From CAZAGD01 sp049699975 (GTDB taxonomy: Bacteria > Desulfobacterota > SM23-61), in the NCBI GenBank assembly GCA_049699975.1, contig JBNAWB010000150.1, positions 1-9,110 of the forward strand: a DNA stretch of 9,110 bases, in the 5' to 3' direction. A model generated the notes under the pieces. The model searched no databases and was not told the origin of the DNA. It saw nothing but the letters and a program-made list of their open reading frames with translations. The position numbers and the translations under genes are program-made. Shown here one piece after another: positions 1 to 5,644 of this stretch. Positions within the stretch are counted from its first letter, which is position 1; each line of letters opens with the position of its first letter.

Positions 1-369
1 CAAACCTTGGAGAAGATATACTTCCCCTCGGCGCGGGGAATGAGGAAATTGCTTCTGCAAACGGTCGAGGGTGAGCAGGGCGTCCTCCCACTTTTTCCCC
101 TTTAAATAAGCCTTGGCCATCTGGAAATAAACTTCTTCAGTTTTCAGACTGCGGGGAAAGAAAAAAAGAAAACGTTTATATTCCGTTATGGCCCGATAAT
201 AATCTCCTTCATTAAAAAAATGGTCGGCTAAGTCCATTTGTAACTTTTCATCTAAGATTCTTACTTCCCCTTCTTGAGCCCCCAAAAATAATGAGGGGCG
301 CAGCAACAAGATAGCCCAGAATAGAAAAAGGAAGCCTTCCCTTTTCTTAAAAAAAGAGAGCCGAGGCAA
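1..369 (-). CDS. Exported TPR protein, N-terminal part (runs off left edge)
   Basis: The first 123 residues are visible; the 3' end lies outside the window. The start is a TTG at 369-367. An in-frame TAG at 387-385 bars an earlier start, and GGAGGA at 384-379 sits 9 nt before the TTG, which settles the choice. Residues 6-10 (FKKRE-like) are charged and are followed by a hydrophobic stretch at about 12-31. This looks like a Sec signal peptide with likely cleavage after A31 (LGA|QEG). From about residue 46 two TPR-like helical pairs follow (ADHFFNEGDYYRAITEYKRF, then VYFQMAKAYLKGKKWEDALL). This layout resembles periplasmic TPR proteins of the BamD/YbgF type, but the family cannot be fixed from the fragment. 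It begins one base after the iorB stop, so it is probably translationally coupled to iorAB. No lipobox cysteine is visible. Confidence 0.8.
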   Translation of the reverse strand, partial: MPRLSFFKKREGFLFLFWAILLLRPSLFLGAQEGEVRILDEKLQMDLADHFFNEGDYYRAITEYKRFLFFFPRSLKTEEVYFQMAKAYLKGKKWEDALLTLDRLQKQFPHSPRRGEVYLLQGL

Positions 370-370
370 T

Positions 371-952
371 TTAGGCGCTCCTCCCTAATTGAAACGCGCG
401 TAAATTAATCTCGTGGGCTTTGGCGGGCAAATGCCGACGAATACTGGTCTCCCAAATTTCGGCCGGAATGGGCAAGAAGTTGGCCAAGGCGCCTAACATA
501 ACTGTATTAATGGCACGCTGGTCACCTGCTTTGCTGGCCAATTCTCTCCCCGGGATACTCTTAAGTACTTTTGCTTTCGGCGAGAGAATCTCCGCTACCT
601 CAGCCGGATATTTATCTTTACCCAAAGAAACTGAAGGAGGGTTGAGACGTTCCCTATTTAAAAGGATGGTGGCCTGAGGAGCTAAAAAGTAGAGATAGCG
701 CAGGGCCTCCAATTCTTCAAAAGCGACATAAATATCGGCCTCCCCTTCTTTAATGAGCGGGGAGTAGACGCGGGAACCAAAGCGCACATGAGTAGAAACA
801 CTCCCTCCCCTTTGGGCCATACCGTGAACCTCACTCTTCTTTACATCAAACCCTGCTTCTAAAAAAACTTCAGCCATGATATCCGAGGCTAGGATAATCC
901 CTTGCCCACCTACACCAACAATTAAAATATTGGTAACTTGCTTATTATTCAT
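371..952 (-). CDS. iorB: Indolepyruvate:ferredoxin oxidoreductase, beta subunit
   Basis: A 193-aa protein of the pyruvate ferredoxin oxidoreductase gamma-type domain family (PF01558), full length for IorB. A glycine-rich GVGGQG is at residues 13-18, and the conserved HGMAQRGG at 43-50 is followed by SVSTHVRFG, diagnostic of this subunit. With IorA it forms the cytoplasmic enzyme that oxidatively decarboxylates aryl pyruvates (from tryptophan, phenylalanine, tyrosine) to aryl-acetyl-CoA, reducing ferredoxin. The subunit itself carries no Fe-S cysteine motif, as expected. The start ATG (952-950) overlaps the end of iorA by 8 nt, with AAGGAAG close upstream inside the iorA coding sequence, so the two subunits should be made in balance. 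The assignment is strong from motifs plus partner; exact substrate preference is not readable. Confidence 0.93.
   Translation of the reverse strand: MNNKQVTNILIVGVGGQGIILASDIMAEVFLEAGFDVKKSEVHGMAQRGGSVSTHVRFGSRVYSPLIKEGEADIYVAFEELEALRYLYFLAPQATILLNRERLNPPSVSLGKDKYPAEVAEILSPKAKVLKSIPGRELASKAGDQRAINTVMLGALANFLPIPAEIWETSIRRHLPAKAHEINLRAFQLGRSA
379..384 (-). promoter_or_regulatory. Ribosome binding site fixing the TTG start of the exported TPR gene
   Basis: GGAGGA on the minus strand, 9 nt before a TTG at 369-367. It lies within the last codons of iorB. No ATG occurs in frame until residue 45 of the downstream protein, inside the first TPR, so this site decides the start and rescues the signal peptide. 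Confidence 0.75.
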
Positions 953-2735
953 GTTCTTCCTTTATAGCAGCAAATTTACAGACTTGTACGCAAAGCGTAC
1001 AGCCATTACATAAGAATTTATCGATCACCGCCCGGCCTTTCTTTTGTCCTCCTTCTTGATTATGGTCTCCTTCCGCCCAAGCAATGGCCGGGCATCCTAA
1101 CTGTAAACAAGCCCGACATCCTCGGCAAAGATCAGGATCTACAAAGAAAGGCTGTCCGGAAACCATTCTTTCGCGTCGGGATAGGACACAAGGCGCACGA
1201 GAAATAATTACTGAGGGAGCCGGCCGCTGCAATTCTTTTTTAATTACTCTTTCCGTTGCTTTTAACTGGTAAGGGTTCACTATCCGGACATATTTAACAC
1301 CCAAAGCTTTGGCCAATTTGGCTAAGTCCACGCGAAAGGTCTCTTCCCCCTTTAGCGTATATCCTGTTCCCGGATGATCCTGCCGGCCGGTCATGGCCGT
1401 CGTGCCGTTATCCAAAATAATCAAGGTAACCTTTCCTTTATTGTAGACTACATCTAACAAGGGCGTAATCCCCGAATGGAGAAAAGTGGAATCGCCAATT
1501 ACGGCGACAACTTTTCCCTGGGCCTCTTCTCCCAGACCTTTATCCAAACCCATGGCGTGGCCAATGGAAGCCCCCATGCATACACAAGTATCAATCGCAT
1601 TCAAAGGGGGAAGAAAGCCTAAAGTATAACAACCGATATCGCCGGTAACAAAAAGTTTTAATTTGCTCAAAATAGCAAATATACCTCGATGGGGACAACC
1701 CGGACACATAATCGGAGGACGGGGTGGTAAATTGGGGGTTATTTCCCCTGGCGGAGGCAAGGGGTCGCCTCTAAGCCCTCGGGCTACTAAAGAAGGCGTC
1801 AGTTCTCCGCAGATGGGAAAAGCTGACTTGCCCACTACATCCAACCCTAAAGTCCGCACAAATTCTTCAATAAATGGGTCAAGTTCTTCTACCACAAAGA
1901 GTTTTTCTACTTCCTTAGCAAAAGCTTTTATCATCTCTTGCGGCAAAGGGTAGACCATCCCCAATTTTAAAAAGGAGGCTTGGGGCATAATCTCTTTGGC
2001 GTATTGGTAAGCTATACCGCTGGTGATAATTCCTACTTGCTTGTCGCCCCATTCAATACGGTTGCCAGCAAAAGTCTCCGCCAAGCGTTTTAGATCTTCC
2101 ATTCTTTTTTCTACCAGGGGATGGCGCAAGCGGGCATTGGCCGGCAGCATAACAAACTTCTTGGGGTCTTTAACTATACCCAATTTTAGCGGAGGTTCTT
2201 TTCTATCTCCCAATTCTACTATGGACTGAGAATGGGAGACCCGCGTCGTAGTCCGGAGCATTACGGGCGTATCAAATTTTTCACTCAACTCAAAAGCTAA
2301 AATCGTAAAATCTTTAGCCTCCTGGCTATCGCTTGGTTCTAACATAGGCACTTTAGCGAATTTAGCATAATGGCGATTATCCTGCTCATTCTGTGAGCTA
2401 TGCATCTCCGGGTCATCGGCCGTAACTAAAACCAGGCCGCCACGCAGCCCCGTATAAGAGAGGGTGAATAAGGGATCAGCCGCTACATTGACTCCCACGT
2501 GCTTCATAGCTACTAAAGCGCGCGCGCCCCCAAAAGCCGCTCCCATAGCAACTTCCAAGGCCACCTTTTCATTTGGTGACCATTCCACATGCATCCCATC
2601 ATATCTACTGAGGCTCTCCAAAATTTCCGTACTCGGAGTTCCCGGGTAAGCCGCCGCTACTTTAACACCGCTTTCATAAGCTCCCCGGGCAATGGCCTCG
2701 TTGCCCGATAAAATCACTCTTTTCTTCTCGACCAT
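945..2735 (-). CDS. iorA: Indolepyruvate:ferredoxin oxidoreductase, alpha subunit
   Basis: A 596-aa, full-length IorA. The N-terminal pyrimidine-binding domain carries YPGTPSTEI (30-38). The C-terminal TPP-binding half has CPGCPHRG (344-351), GDIGCYTLG (365-373), the TPP/Mg motif GDST (414-417) and N443 in ILDNGTTAMTGRQDHPGTG. The tail holds two ferredoxin-type clusters: C537, C540, C543, C548-P and C576, C579, C582, C586. In the second cluster the residue after the last cysteine is K587, where proline is usual. The enzyme takes aryl pyruvates, CoA and oxidised ferredoxin to aryl-acetyl-CoA, CO2 and reduced ferredoxin, usually in anaerobic amino-acid catabolism. The start ATG lies 4 nt after the stop of the TPR gene upstream, with AAGGGG in that gene's last codons as SD. 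It overlaps iorB by 8 nt. Confidence 0.95.
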   Translation of the reverse strand: MVEKKRVILSGNEAIARGAYESGVKVAAAYPGTPSTEILESLSRYDGMHVEWSPNEKVALEVAMGAAFGGARALVAMKHVGVNVAADPLFTLSYTGLRGGLVLVTADDPEMHSSQNEQDNRHYAKFAKVPMLEPSDSQEAKDFTILAFELSEKFDTPVMLRTTTRVSHSQSIVELGDRKEPPLKLGIVKDPKKFVMLPANARLRHPLVEKRMEDLKRLAETFAGNRIEWGDKQVGIITSGIAYQYAKEIMPQASFLKLGMVYPLPQEMIKAFAKEVEKLFVVEELDPFIEEFVRTLGLDVVGKSAFPICGELTPSLVARGLRGDPLPPPGEITPNLPPRPPIMCPGCPHRGIFAILSKLKLFVTGDIGCYTLGFLPPLNAIDTCVCMGASIGHAMGLDKGLGEEAQGKVVAVIGDSTFLHSGITPLLDVVYNKGKVTLIILDNGTTAMTGRQDHPGTGYTLKGEETFRVDLAKLAKALGVKYVRIVNPYQLKATERVIKKELQRPAPSVIISRAPCVLSRRERMVSGQPFFVDPDLCRGCRACLQLGCPAIAWAEGDHNQEGGQKKGRAVIDKFLCNGCTLCVQVCKFAAIKEEHE

Positions 2736-2739
2736 TTCC

Positions 2740-3432
2740 TTACCCCTTAAGTTCTCTTATTTTTCTTTGAATGAAATCGGCTACTCGTTCTGGTGGCTTC
2801 TTGCTTAAAGCTTTTTCATAAAATTCTACGGCTTTGGGCGTCTGTTTTAAGCTTTCATAACATCTGGCTATCCCTAAGATAGCTTCTAAAAAATAGGGAT
2901 TGCCTTCTTGCTCAGTATTTTTCTGATAATGTTCCAGAGCTTGGGCAAAATCCCCCTGCGCCTCAAAAGAATGGGCAAGGCCATCAAGCGCTATGGCCCG
3001 GTATGGTCCGGATAAACAACGCGTATAAGCAGCTACTGCTTGGGGATATTCTTTTAAGGCATAATGACAGTGGCCTATGTAGAGATGCGCCATCTGGGAA
3101 ATTTTATCACGGGTATAAAAGGAAAGTGATTCTCGAAATTTTTCTAAGGCCTTTTGGTATTTTTCCTTTTGCTTTTCCGAAGTAGAGGTTGCCCCAAAAG
3201 CTTCGGAATAAATTTGCCGGGCTTGATGTTGAACAGCTTGCGCTTTACCTTCTTGCCAAAGTAGAAAATAATAACCCGCCGCCCCGATGAGCAGTACGAT
3301 TAGGGCAATTAGGCCATATAAGGTAACTTCCCGGCGGTGACTACGGAAGAATTGTAAAATTTTTCCCGTAGTGGAAATAAATTCGTCCGGCTCCTTGAGC
3401 AATTTCTTGCGAGGTATTTTTTTCCCGGGCAT
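2740..3432 (-). CDS. Single-pass membrane protein with TPR domain
   Basis: A 230-aa protein. A basic N-terminus (residues 1-34, many K and R) precedes one transmembrane helix at about 38-58 (LYGLIALIVLLIGAAGYYFL). A Q/E-rich linker and three TPR units follow, at about 112-140, 145-175 and 180-212 (AHLYIGHCHYALKEYPQAVA; ALDGLAHSFEAQGDFAQALE; ILGIARCYESLKQTPKAVEF). By the positive-inside rule the TPR part faces the periplasm. The build is like YfgM-type proteins (TM plus TPR), which act as chaperone or scaffold partners at the membrane; that role is only an analogy. AGAGGAG lies just one or two bases from the ATG, which is tight, and a second GGAG lies further up. The stop is 4 nt before iorA, so it is co-transcribed with iorAB. 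Confidence 0.87.
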   Translation of the reverse strand: MPGKKIPRKKLLKEPDEFISTTGKILQFFRSHRREVTLYGLIALIVLLIGAAGYYFLLWQEGKAQAVQHQARQIYSEAFGATSTSEKQKEKYQKALEKFRESLSFYTRDKISQMAHLYIGHCHYALKEYPQAVAAYTRCLSGPYRAIALDGLAHSFEAQGDFAQALEHYQKNTEQEGNPYFLEAILGIARCYESLKQTPKAVEFYEKALSKKPPERVADFIQRKIRELKG

Positions 3433-3463
3433 GCTCCTCTCTGCTCCTTATTTTTATTGTTCC

Positions 3464-3485
3464 TTTGCTTAATCCATTTGGCAAA
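3464..3485. repeat. 22-nt imperfect palindromic repeat, copy A
   Basis: On the plus strand this begins TTTGCTTAATCC and ends GGCAAA. It matches copy B (3935-3956) at 19 of 22 positions by eye. TTTGC and GCAAA form the ends of a weak hairpin, and the minus strand also reads CCATTTG-C-CAAATGG, a perfect 7-bp palindrome. It lies in the 65-bp gap between the 145-aa gene and the membrane TPR gene, 32-53 nt before the latter's start. Confidence 0.55.
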
Positions 3486-3497
3486 TGGGGATTTTTT

Positions 3498-3935
3498 CTA
3501 CGGGAGGAAATTTATCGTCTTTATATCTTGAGCTTCAATGCGCAAGGGGCCAAAATCAGCTTGGCCGAAAAATTTGGATTTTTTTTCTATTTTTATCTCA
3601 TAACTTTTGGCTTCCCGTAAGGAGACTTTTAAGATAACTTCCTGTCCCTCTAATTTTACAAATTCTATTTTGGAGATAATTTCAAAGGGAATAGCTACCT
3701 GGGCTTGTCCTCTTTTCCCGGCCAGAACAACTTTTCCCTCTTGGCTGAATTTGGACAAATTAGTCTTTACACCCATTTGGTCGGATATCTCCACTTTAAA
3801 ATCTTTGGGCGGGATGGGAATTTTCTCCAAAGGTGCTGTTCCCCCCAGCTCACCCATGCCCATGAGCAATAAGCAAGAGGCACCCAGGAAAAATAAGTAG
3901 AAATTATTTTTCATTAGCCTAATCTTGGTTATCAT
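3498..3935 (-). CDS. Small exported protein, unknown function
   Basis: A 145-aa protein that I do not recognise. The N-terminus is a signal peptide: MITKIRLMKNN then a hydrophobic stretch at about 12-28, with cleavage probably near residue 34 (GGTA|P). Cysteine 21 is preceded by GAS rather than L-A/S-G/A, so a lipoprotein box is unconvincing. The mature part is rich in alternating hydrophobic residues and looks beta-stranded. Two segments look alike: GQAQVAIPFEIISKIEF (76-92) and GQADFGPLRIEAQDIKTINF (124-143). The start at 3935 has AAAGGA 8 nt upstream; M8 (3914) is an alternative with a poorer SD. It is the first gene of the minus-strand operon that leads into the membrane TPR gene and iorAB, and may act at the envelope with the TPR proteins. 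That is inference from position. Confidence 0.75.
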   Translation of the reverse strand: MITKIRLMKNNFYLFFLGASCLLLMGMGELGGTAPLEKIPIPPKDFKVEISDQMGVKTNLSKFSQEGKVVLAGKRGQAQVAIPFEIISKIEFVKLEGQEVILKVSLREAKSYEIKIEKKSKFFGQADFGPLRIEAQDIKTINFLP

Positions 3936-3956
3936 TTGCTTAGTCCTTTCGGCAAA
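3935..3956. repeat. 22-nt imperfect palindromic repeat, copy B, overlapping an SD and start
   Basis: This is the sister of copy A, differing at three positions. Read on the minus strand, ATTTGC (3957-3952) can pair with GCAAAT (3939-3934). The 12-nt loop contains AAAGGA (3949-3944), the SD of the 145-aa gene, and the 3' arm takes in the A and T of its ATG. A fold here would affect initiation, though a 6-bp stem is weak. Confidence 0.5.
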
Positions 3957-3996
3957 TTATATTTTTTTAAATAACACTTTTTGTTTCAAAATACAA
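3956..3996 (-). promoter_or_regulatory. Candidate promoter of the iorAB operon
   Basis: On the minus strand a perfect TATAAT lies at 3961-3956, inside an AT-rich run. The best -35 candidates (TTGAAA 3989-3984, TTGTAT 3996-3991) do not give the usual 17-bp spacing to it; TTGTAT pairs at 17 bp with a weaker TATTTA. A start near 3949 would leave a leader of about 14 nt that still contains the AAAGGA SD. Confidence 0.4.
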
Positions 3997-4016
3997 CTTA
4001 AAAAAGATCGGTCTCG

Positions 4017-4040
4017 TAATTCATCACTGAAAAGGGGAGA
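4017..4040 (+). repeat. Interspersed repeat, copy 1 (second copy at 9009)
   Basis: GTAATTCATCACTGAAAAG followed by GGGAGA. It matches 9009-9034 at 23 of 26 positions counting one inserted T, about 5 kb away. It adjoins the REP-like inverted repeat at 4048. Confidence 0.6.
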
Positions 4041-4047
4041 TGATTTC

Positions 4048-4099
4048 GTCTTGGCGAGCGCAGCGTAGGTCGCATCTCCCTACGCTCCCTCGTAATGAC
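4048..4099. repeat. REP-like inverted repeat
   Basis: The left arm (4048-4068) begins GTCTTGGCGAGCG and ends CAGCGTAG. The right arm (4080-4099) is CTACGCTCCCTCGTAATGAC, nearly its reverse complement, around an 11-nt loop. GGGAGATG (4035-4042) and CATCTCCC (4073-4080) are also perfectly complementary, giving a competing fold. The GTCATT-CGAG-GAGCG style is known from dispersed palindromes in many bacterial genomes. Confidence 0.65.
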
Positions 4100-4130
4100 C
4101 TAAAGGAATTGTAGGGCTTCTCTAAAAGCT

Positions 4131-4160
4131 TTAACCGCAGAGCGCGCCAAGAGCGCAGAG
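4131..4160 (+). repeat. 30-nt direct repeat, copy 1
   Basis: Starts TTAACCGCAGAGC and ends AGAGCGCAGAG. It is identical to 4330-4359 except one base (G versus A). It contains the CGCAGAG word twice. Sequences of this CAGAG-rich kind are familiar dispersed repeats in several uncultured anaerobe genomes. Confidence 0.7.
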
Positions 4161-4184
4161 TAATTTATAAAAATCTATTAGCCC

Positions 4185-4226
4185 CAGAGAGCATGGAGGG
4201 CACAGAGAGCATGGAGGCCACAGAGA
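4185..4226 (+). repeat. 18-bp tandem repeat, about 2.3 units
   Basis: CAGAGAGCATGGAGG occurs at 4185-4199 and again at 4203-4217, then CAGAGA at 4221-4226, a period of 18. Looser relatives follow (CCCCAGAGATTAATG near 4247, GATCACAGAGG near 4263, GATCACCGAGA near 4401), as if a longer array had decayed. Confidence 0.65.
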
Positions 4227-4301
4227 AAATTTTAAAATAAATTTTGCCCCAGAGATTAATGTGATCACAGAGGAGAATTAATAATAATTTTAATCCTGAA
4301 A

Positions 4302-4319
4302 ATCTGCGTTCATCTGCGT
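4302..4319 (+). repeat. 10-bp tandem repeat (ATCTGCGT twice)
   Basis: ATCTGCGT at 4302-4309 and 4312-4319 with a 10-bp period. It sits 10 bp before the second 30-nt repeat. The ATCTGCGTTCATCTGCGT form is a recurrent intergenic sequence often seen beside CAGAG-type repeats. Confidence 0.55.
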
Positions 4320-4329
4320 CCAAAAATTA

Positions 4330-4359
4330 TTAACCGCAGAGCACGCCAAGAGCGCAGAG
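4330..4359 (+). repeat. 30-nt direct repeat, copy 2
   Basis: Second copy of the element at 4131-4160, 29 of 30 bases identical and 199 bp downstream. Each is followed by an AT-rich tract of roughly 20 bases (TAATTTATAAAAAT versus AAATTTTAATTTAAA). Confidence 0.7.
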
Positions 4360-4420
4360 AAATTTTAATTTAAAAATATTTTTGCCACAAAGGATAAAGA
4401 GATCACCGAGAATTTAAAGG

Positions 4421-4468
4421 TAACCCCTCCTTCCTCCCCTTAATTTAAGGGGAGGTTAGGTGGGGTTA
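4421..4468. repeat. 48-bp near-perfect palindrome
   Basis: The core CCTCCCCTTAA / TTAAGGGGAGG (4433-4455) has perfect 11-bp arms around one T. Outside it, TAACCCC (4421-4427) pairs with GGGGTTA (4462-4468), and the intervening bases are largely complementary. One strand would fold as a long hairpin. No T-run follows directly, so it is more likely a dispersed palindromic repeat than a terminator. Confidence 0.75.
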
Positions 4469-4498
4469 AAGAATTTGCCAAGTGGAGAGTGGGAATTG

Positions 4499-4554
4499 TA
4501 GGGCAAAGGTTCATTCCTGGCCCCATTTGCGGCAAGCCCTAAAGGCTTGCCCTA
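4499..4554. repeat. 56-bp element with nested inverted repeats
   Basis: TAGGGCAA (4499-4506) is complementary to TTGCCCTA (4547-4554). Inside, GGCAAGCC (4531-4538) and GGCTTGCC (4544-4551) form an 8-bp stem with a 5-nt loop. The two stems share bases, so they are alternatives. The 13-nt entry GGAATTGTAGGGC (4492-4504) also occurs at 4105-4117. Confidence 0.6.
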
Positions 4555-4710
4555 TGTTAATCACCCAGGGACTGCCATCCAGGGCCGATAATAAATTAAT
4601 CTGGCCTATACTTTCTTACTTTTAGCAAAGGAGAGTAGGATTTGCTTAACCAAATTTAAAGAGCTTACAAGTATGTAATAAGCGACGCAGGGCAGTTTTT
4701 TAAACTATTC

Positions 4711-4739
4711 TTGATTTAGCCGCTTACATGAGATATCAT
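4711..4739 (+). promoter_or_regulatory. Candidate promoter for porB
   Basis: TTGATT (4711-4716), a 17-bp spacer and TATCAT (4734-4739). Transcription would start near 4746, just at or before the AAAGGAGG SD, and would exclude the ATG at 4738. This agrees with translation from the ATG at 4765. Confidence 0.4.
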
Positions 4740-4744
4740 GCAAC

Positions 4745-4752
4745 AAAGGAGG
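4745..4752 (+). promoter_or_regulatory. Ribosome binding site deciding the porB start
   Basis: AAAGGAGG lies downstream of the first in-frame ATG (4738) and upstream of the second (4765), with a further AGGA at 4757-4760 closer in. The first ATG has no SD, so the second is preferred. Confidence 0.6.
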
Positions 4753-4764
4753 CTACAGGAAAAA

Positions 4765-5634
4765 ATGAAACCCAAAAATAAAGAAGAAGAATATTTGATA
4801 TCCGGACATGGAGCCTGCCCCGGTTGTGCCATGCCTTTAATTATGCGCCATACGTTTCAAGCACTGGGGCAGCAAACTATCACGGTAATTACGGCGAGCT
4901 GCTTAGGGACAATCTTGTGCACTTATCCTTTTTCACCAACCCGCGTAGCTACTTACGCTACTCCTTTTGCCTCATCTGCCGCTGCCGCCGCCGGCATTAA
5001 AGCTGCCTTAGAAATGCAGAAAGATGAGCGAACTAAAGTAGTGGTTATAGCAGGTGATGGGGGAACATTCGACATAGGACTGCAAGCCCTCTCCGCGGCG
5101 GCCGAAAGGAACGATGATTTTATTTATATTTGTTACGATAACGAAGCCTATATGAATACAGGCATTCAGCGCTCATCAGCTACTCCTTGGGGCGCCTGGA
5201 CGACGACCACACCCCCCGCAAGTTTAAAAAATCAACCCAAGAAAGATTTAGTAGAGATTATGGTCGCCCACCAAGTTCCCTATGTGGCTACAGCTTCTAT
5301 CGCCTATCCCGAAGATTTTCAGCGTAAATTAAAGAAAGCGCAGGAAACAAGCGGGCTCAGCTTTATCTATACCCTCTCGCCCTGCCCCGTAGGTTGGAGA
5401 TTCTCCTCCGAGCTTACGATTCAGCTGGCGCGGCTGGCCGTGCAGACCAGAATTTTTCCTCTTTATGAAGTGGAAAAAGGAGAGCGGTATCAGCTTAACT
5501 TGGATCCCGAAAAAATTCCGGTAAAGGAGTATCTGCAGAAGCAGGGACGGTTTTCCTATTTGCGAGAAGGAGACTGGGAACGGATCCAACAAAATGTGGA
5601 TCGGGAATGGCAACGCCTCCTTAACCGCTTATAA
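4765..5634 (+). CDS. porB: 2-oxoacid:ferredoxin oxidoreductase, beta subunit (PorB type)
   Basis: 289 aa from the ATG at 4765 (298 from the ATG at 4738, which lacks an SD; numbering below uses the longer form). This is the TPP-binding beta subunit of a multi-subunit pyruvate or 2-ketoisovalerate oxidoreductase. GHGACPGC (23-30), C55 and the C216 of SPCPVGWR supply the four ligands expected for the proximal [4Fe-4S] cluster (C27, C30, C55, C216). The TPP/Mg motif is GDGGTFDIG (106-114) with CYDNEAYMNTGIQRSSATP (132-150). VPYVATASIAYPED is also typical. With alpha, gamma and delta subunits it splits pyruvate to acetyl-CoA, CO2 and reduced ferredoxin, or runs in reverse. None of those partners is in the window: upstream is repeat spacer, downstream recJ. 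Pyruvate is the likeliest substrate, but the beta subunit alone does not prove it. Confidence 0.92.
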   Translation: MKPKNKEEEYLISGHGACPGCAMPLIMRHTFQALGQQTITVITASCLGTILCTYPFSPTRVATYATPFASSAAAAAGIKAALEMQKDERTKVVVIAGDGGTFDIGLQALSAAAERNDDFIYICYDNEAYMNTGIQRSSATPWGAWTTTTPPASLKNQPKKDLVEIMVAHQVPYVATASIAYPEDFQRKLKKAQETSGLSFIYTLSPCPVGWRFSSELTIQLARLAVQTRIFPLYEVEKGERYQLNLDPEKIPVKEYLQKQGRFSYLREGDWERIQQNVDREWQRLLNRL

Positions 5635-5644
5635 TGGGCAAAAT

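Larger units (their letters stand above)
3936..4737. other. Gene-free, repeat-rich spacer between divergent operons
   Basis: No credible reading frame occurs on either strand for about 800 bp; stops are frequent and no protein motif appears. The stretch consists largely of short repeat elements of several kinds, listed separately. Both flanking genes point outwards, so the spacer must also contain both promoters. No tRNA-like cloverleaf or recognisable riboswitch was seen. Confidence 0.8.

Noticed and set aside
1663..1953. Plus-strand frames opposite iorA (also at 1084-1272, 2023-2229, 2464-2649)
   Set aside because: Shadows of the strongly supported iorA coding sequence, with no motifs or SD.
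3498..3935. Lipoprotein reading of the 145-aa protein (cysteine 21)
   Set aside because: The residues before C21 (L-G-A-S) do not fit a normal lipobox and hydrophobic sequence continues past it.
4131..4360. Possible CRISPR array from the repeated 30-mer
   Set aside because: Only two copies, about 170 bp apart, with no regular spacers, no leader and no cas genes; the sequence between them is itself repetitive.
4421..4468. Rho-independent terminator
   Set aside because: The stem is strong but no T-run follows on either strand and no gene ends nearby.
3936..4737. Small protein gene or structured RNA gene in the spacer
   Set aside because: No frame with an SD and plausible composition, and no tRNA or known riboswitch pattern; the repeats explain most of the sequence.
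4738..4764. Longer porB start at the first ATG
   Set aside because: No SD before it, it falls within the candidate -10 box, and the strong AAAGGAGG lies after it; the ATG at 4765 fits better.
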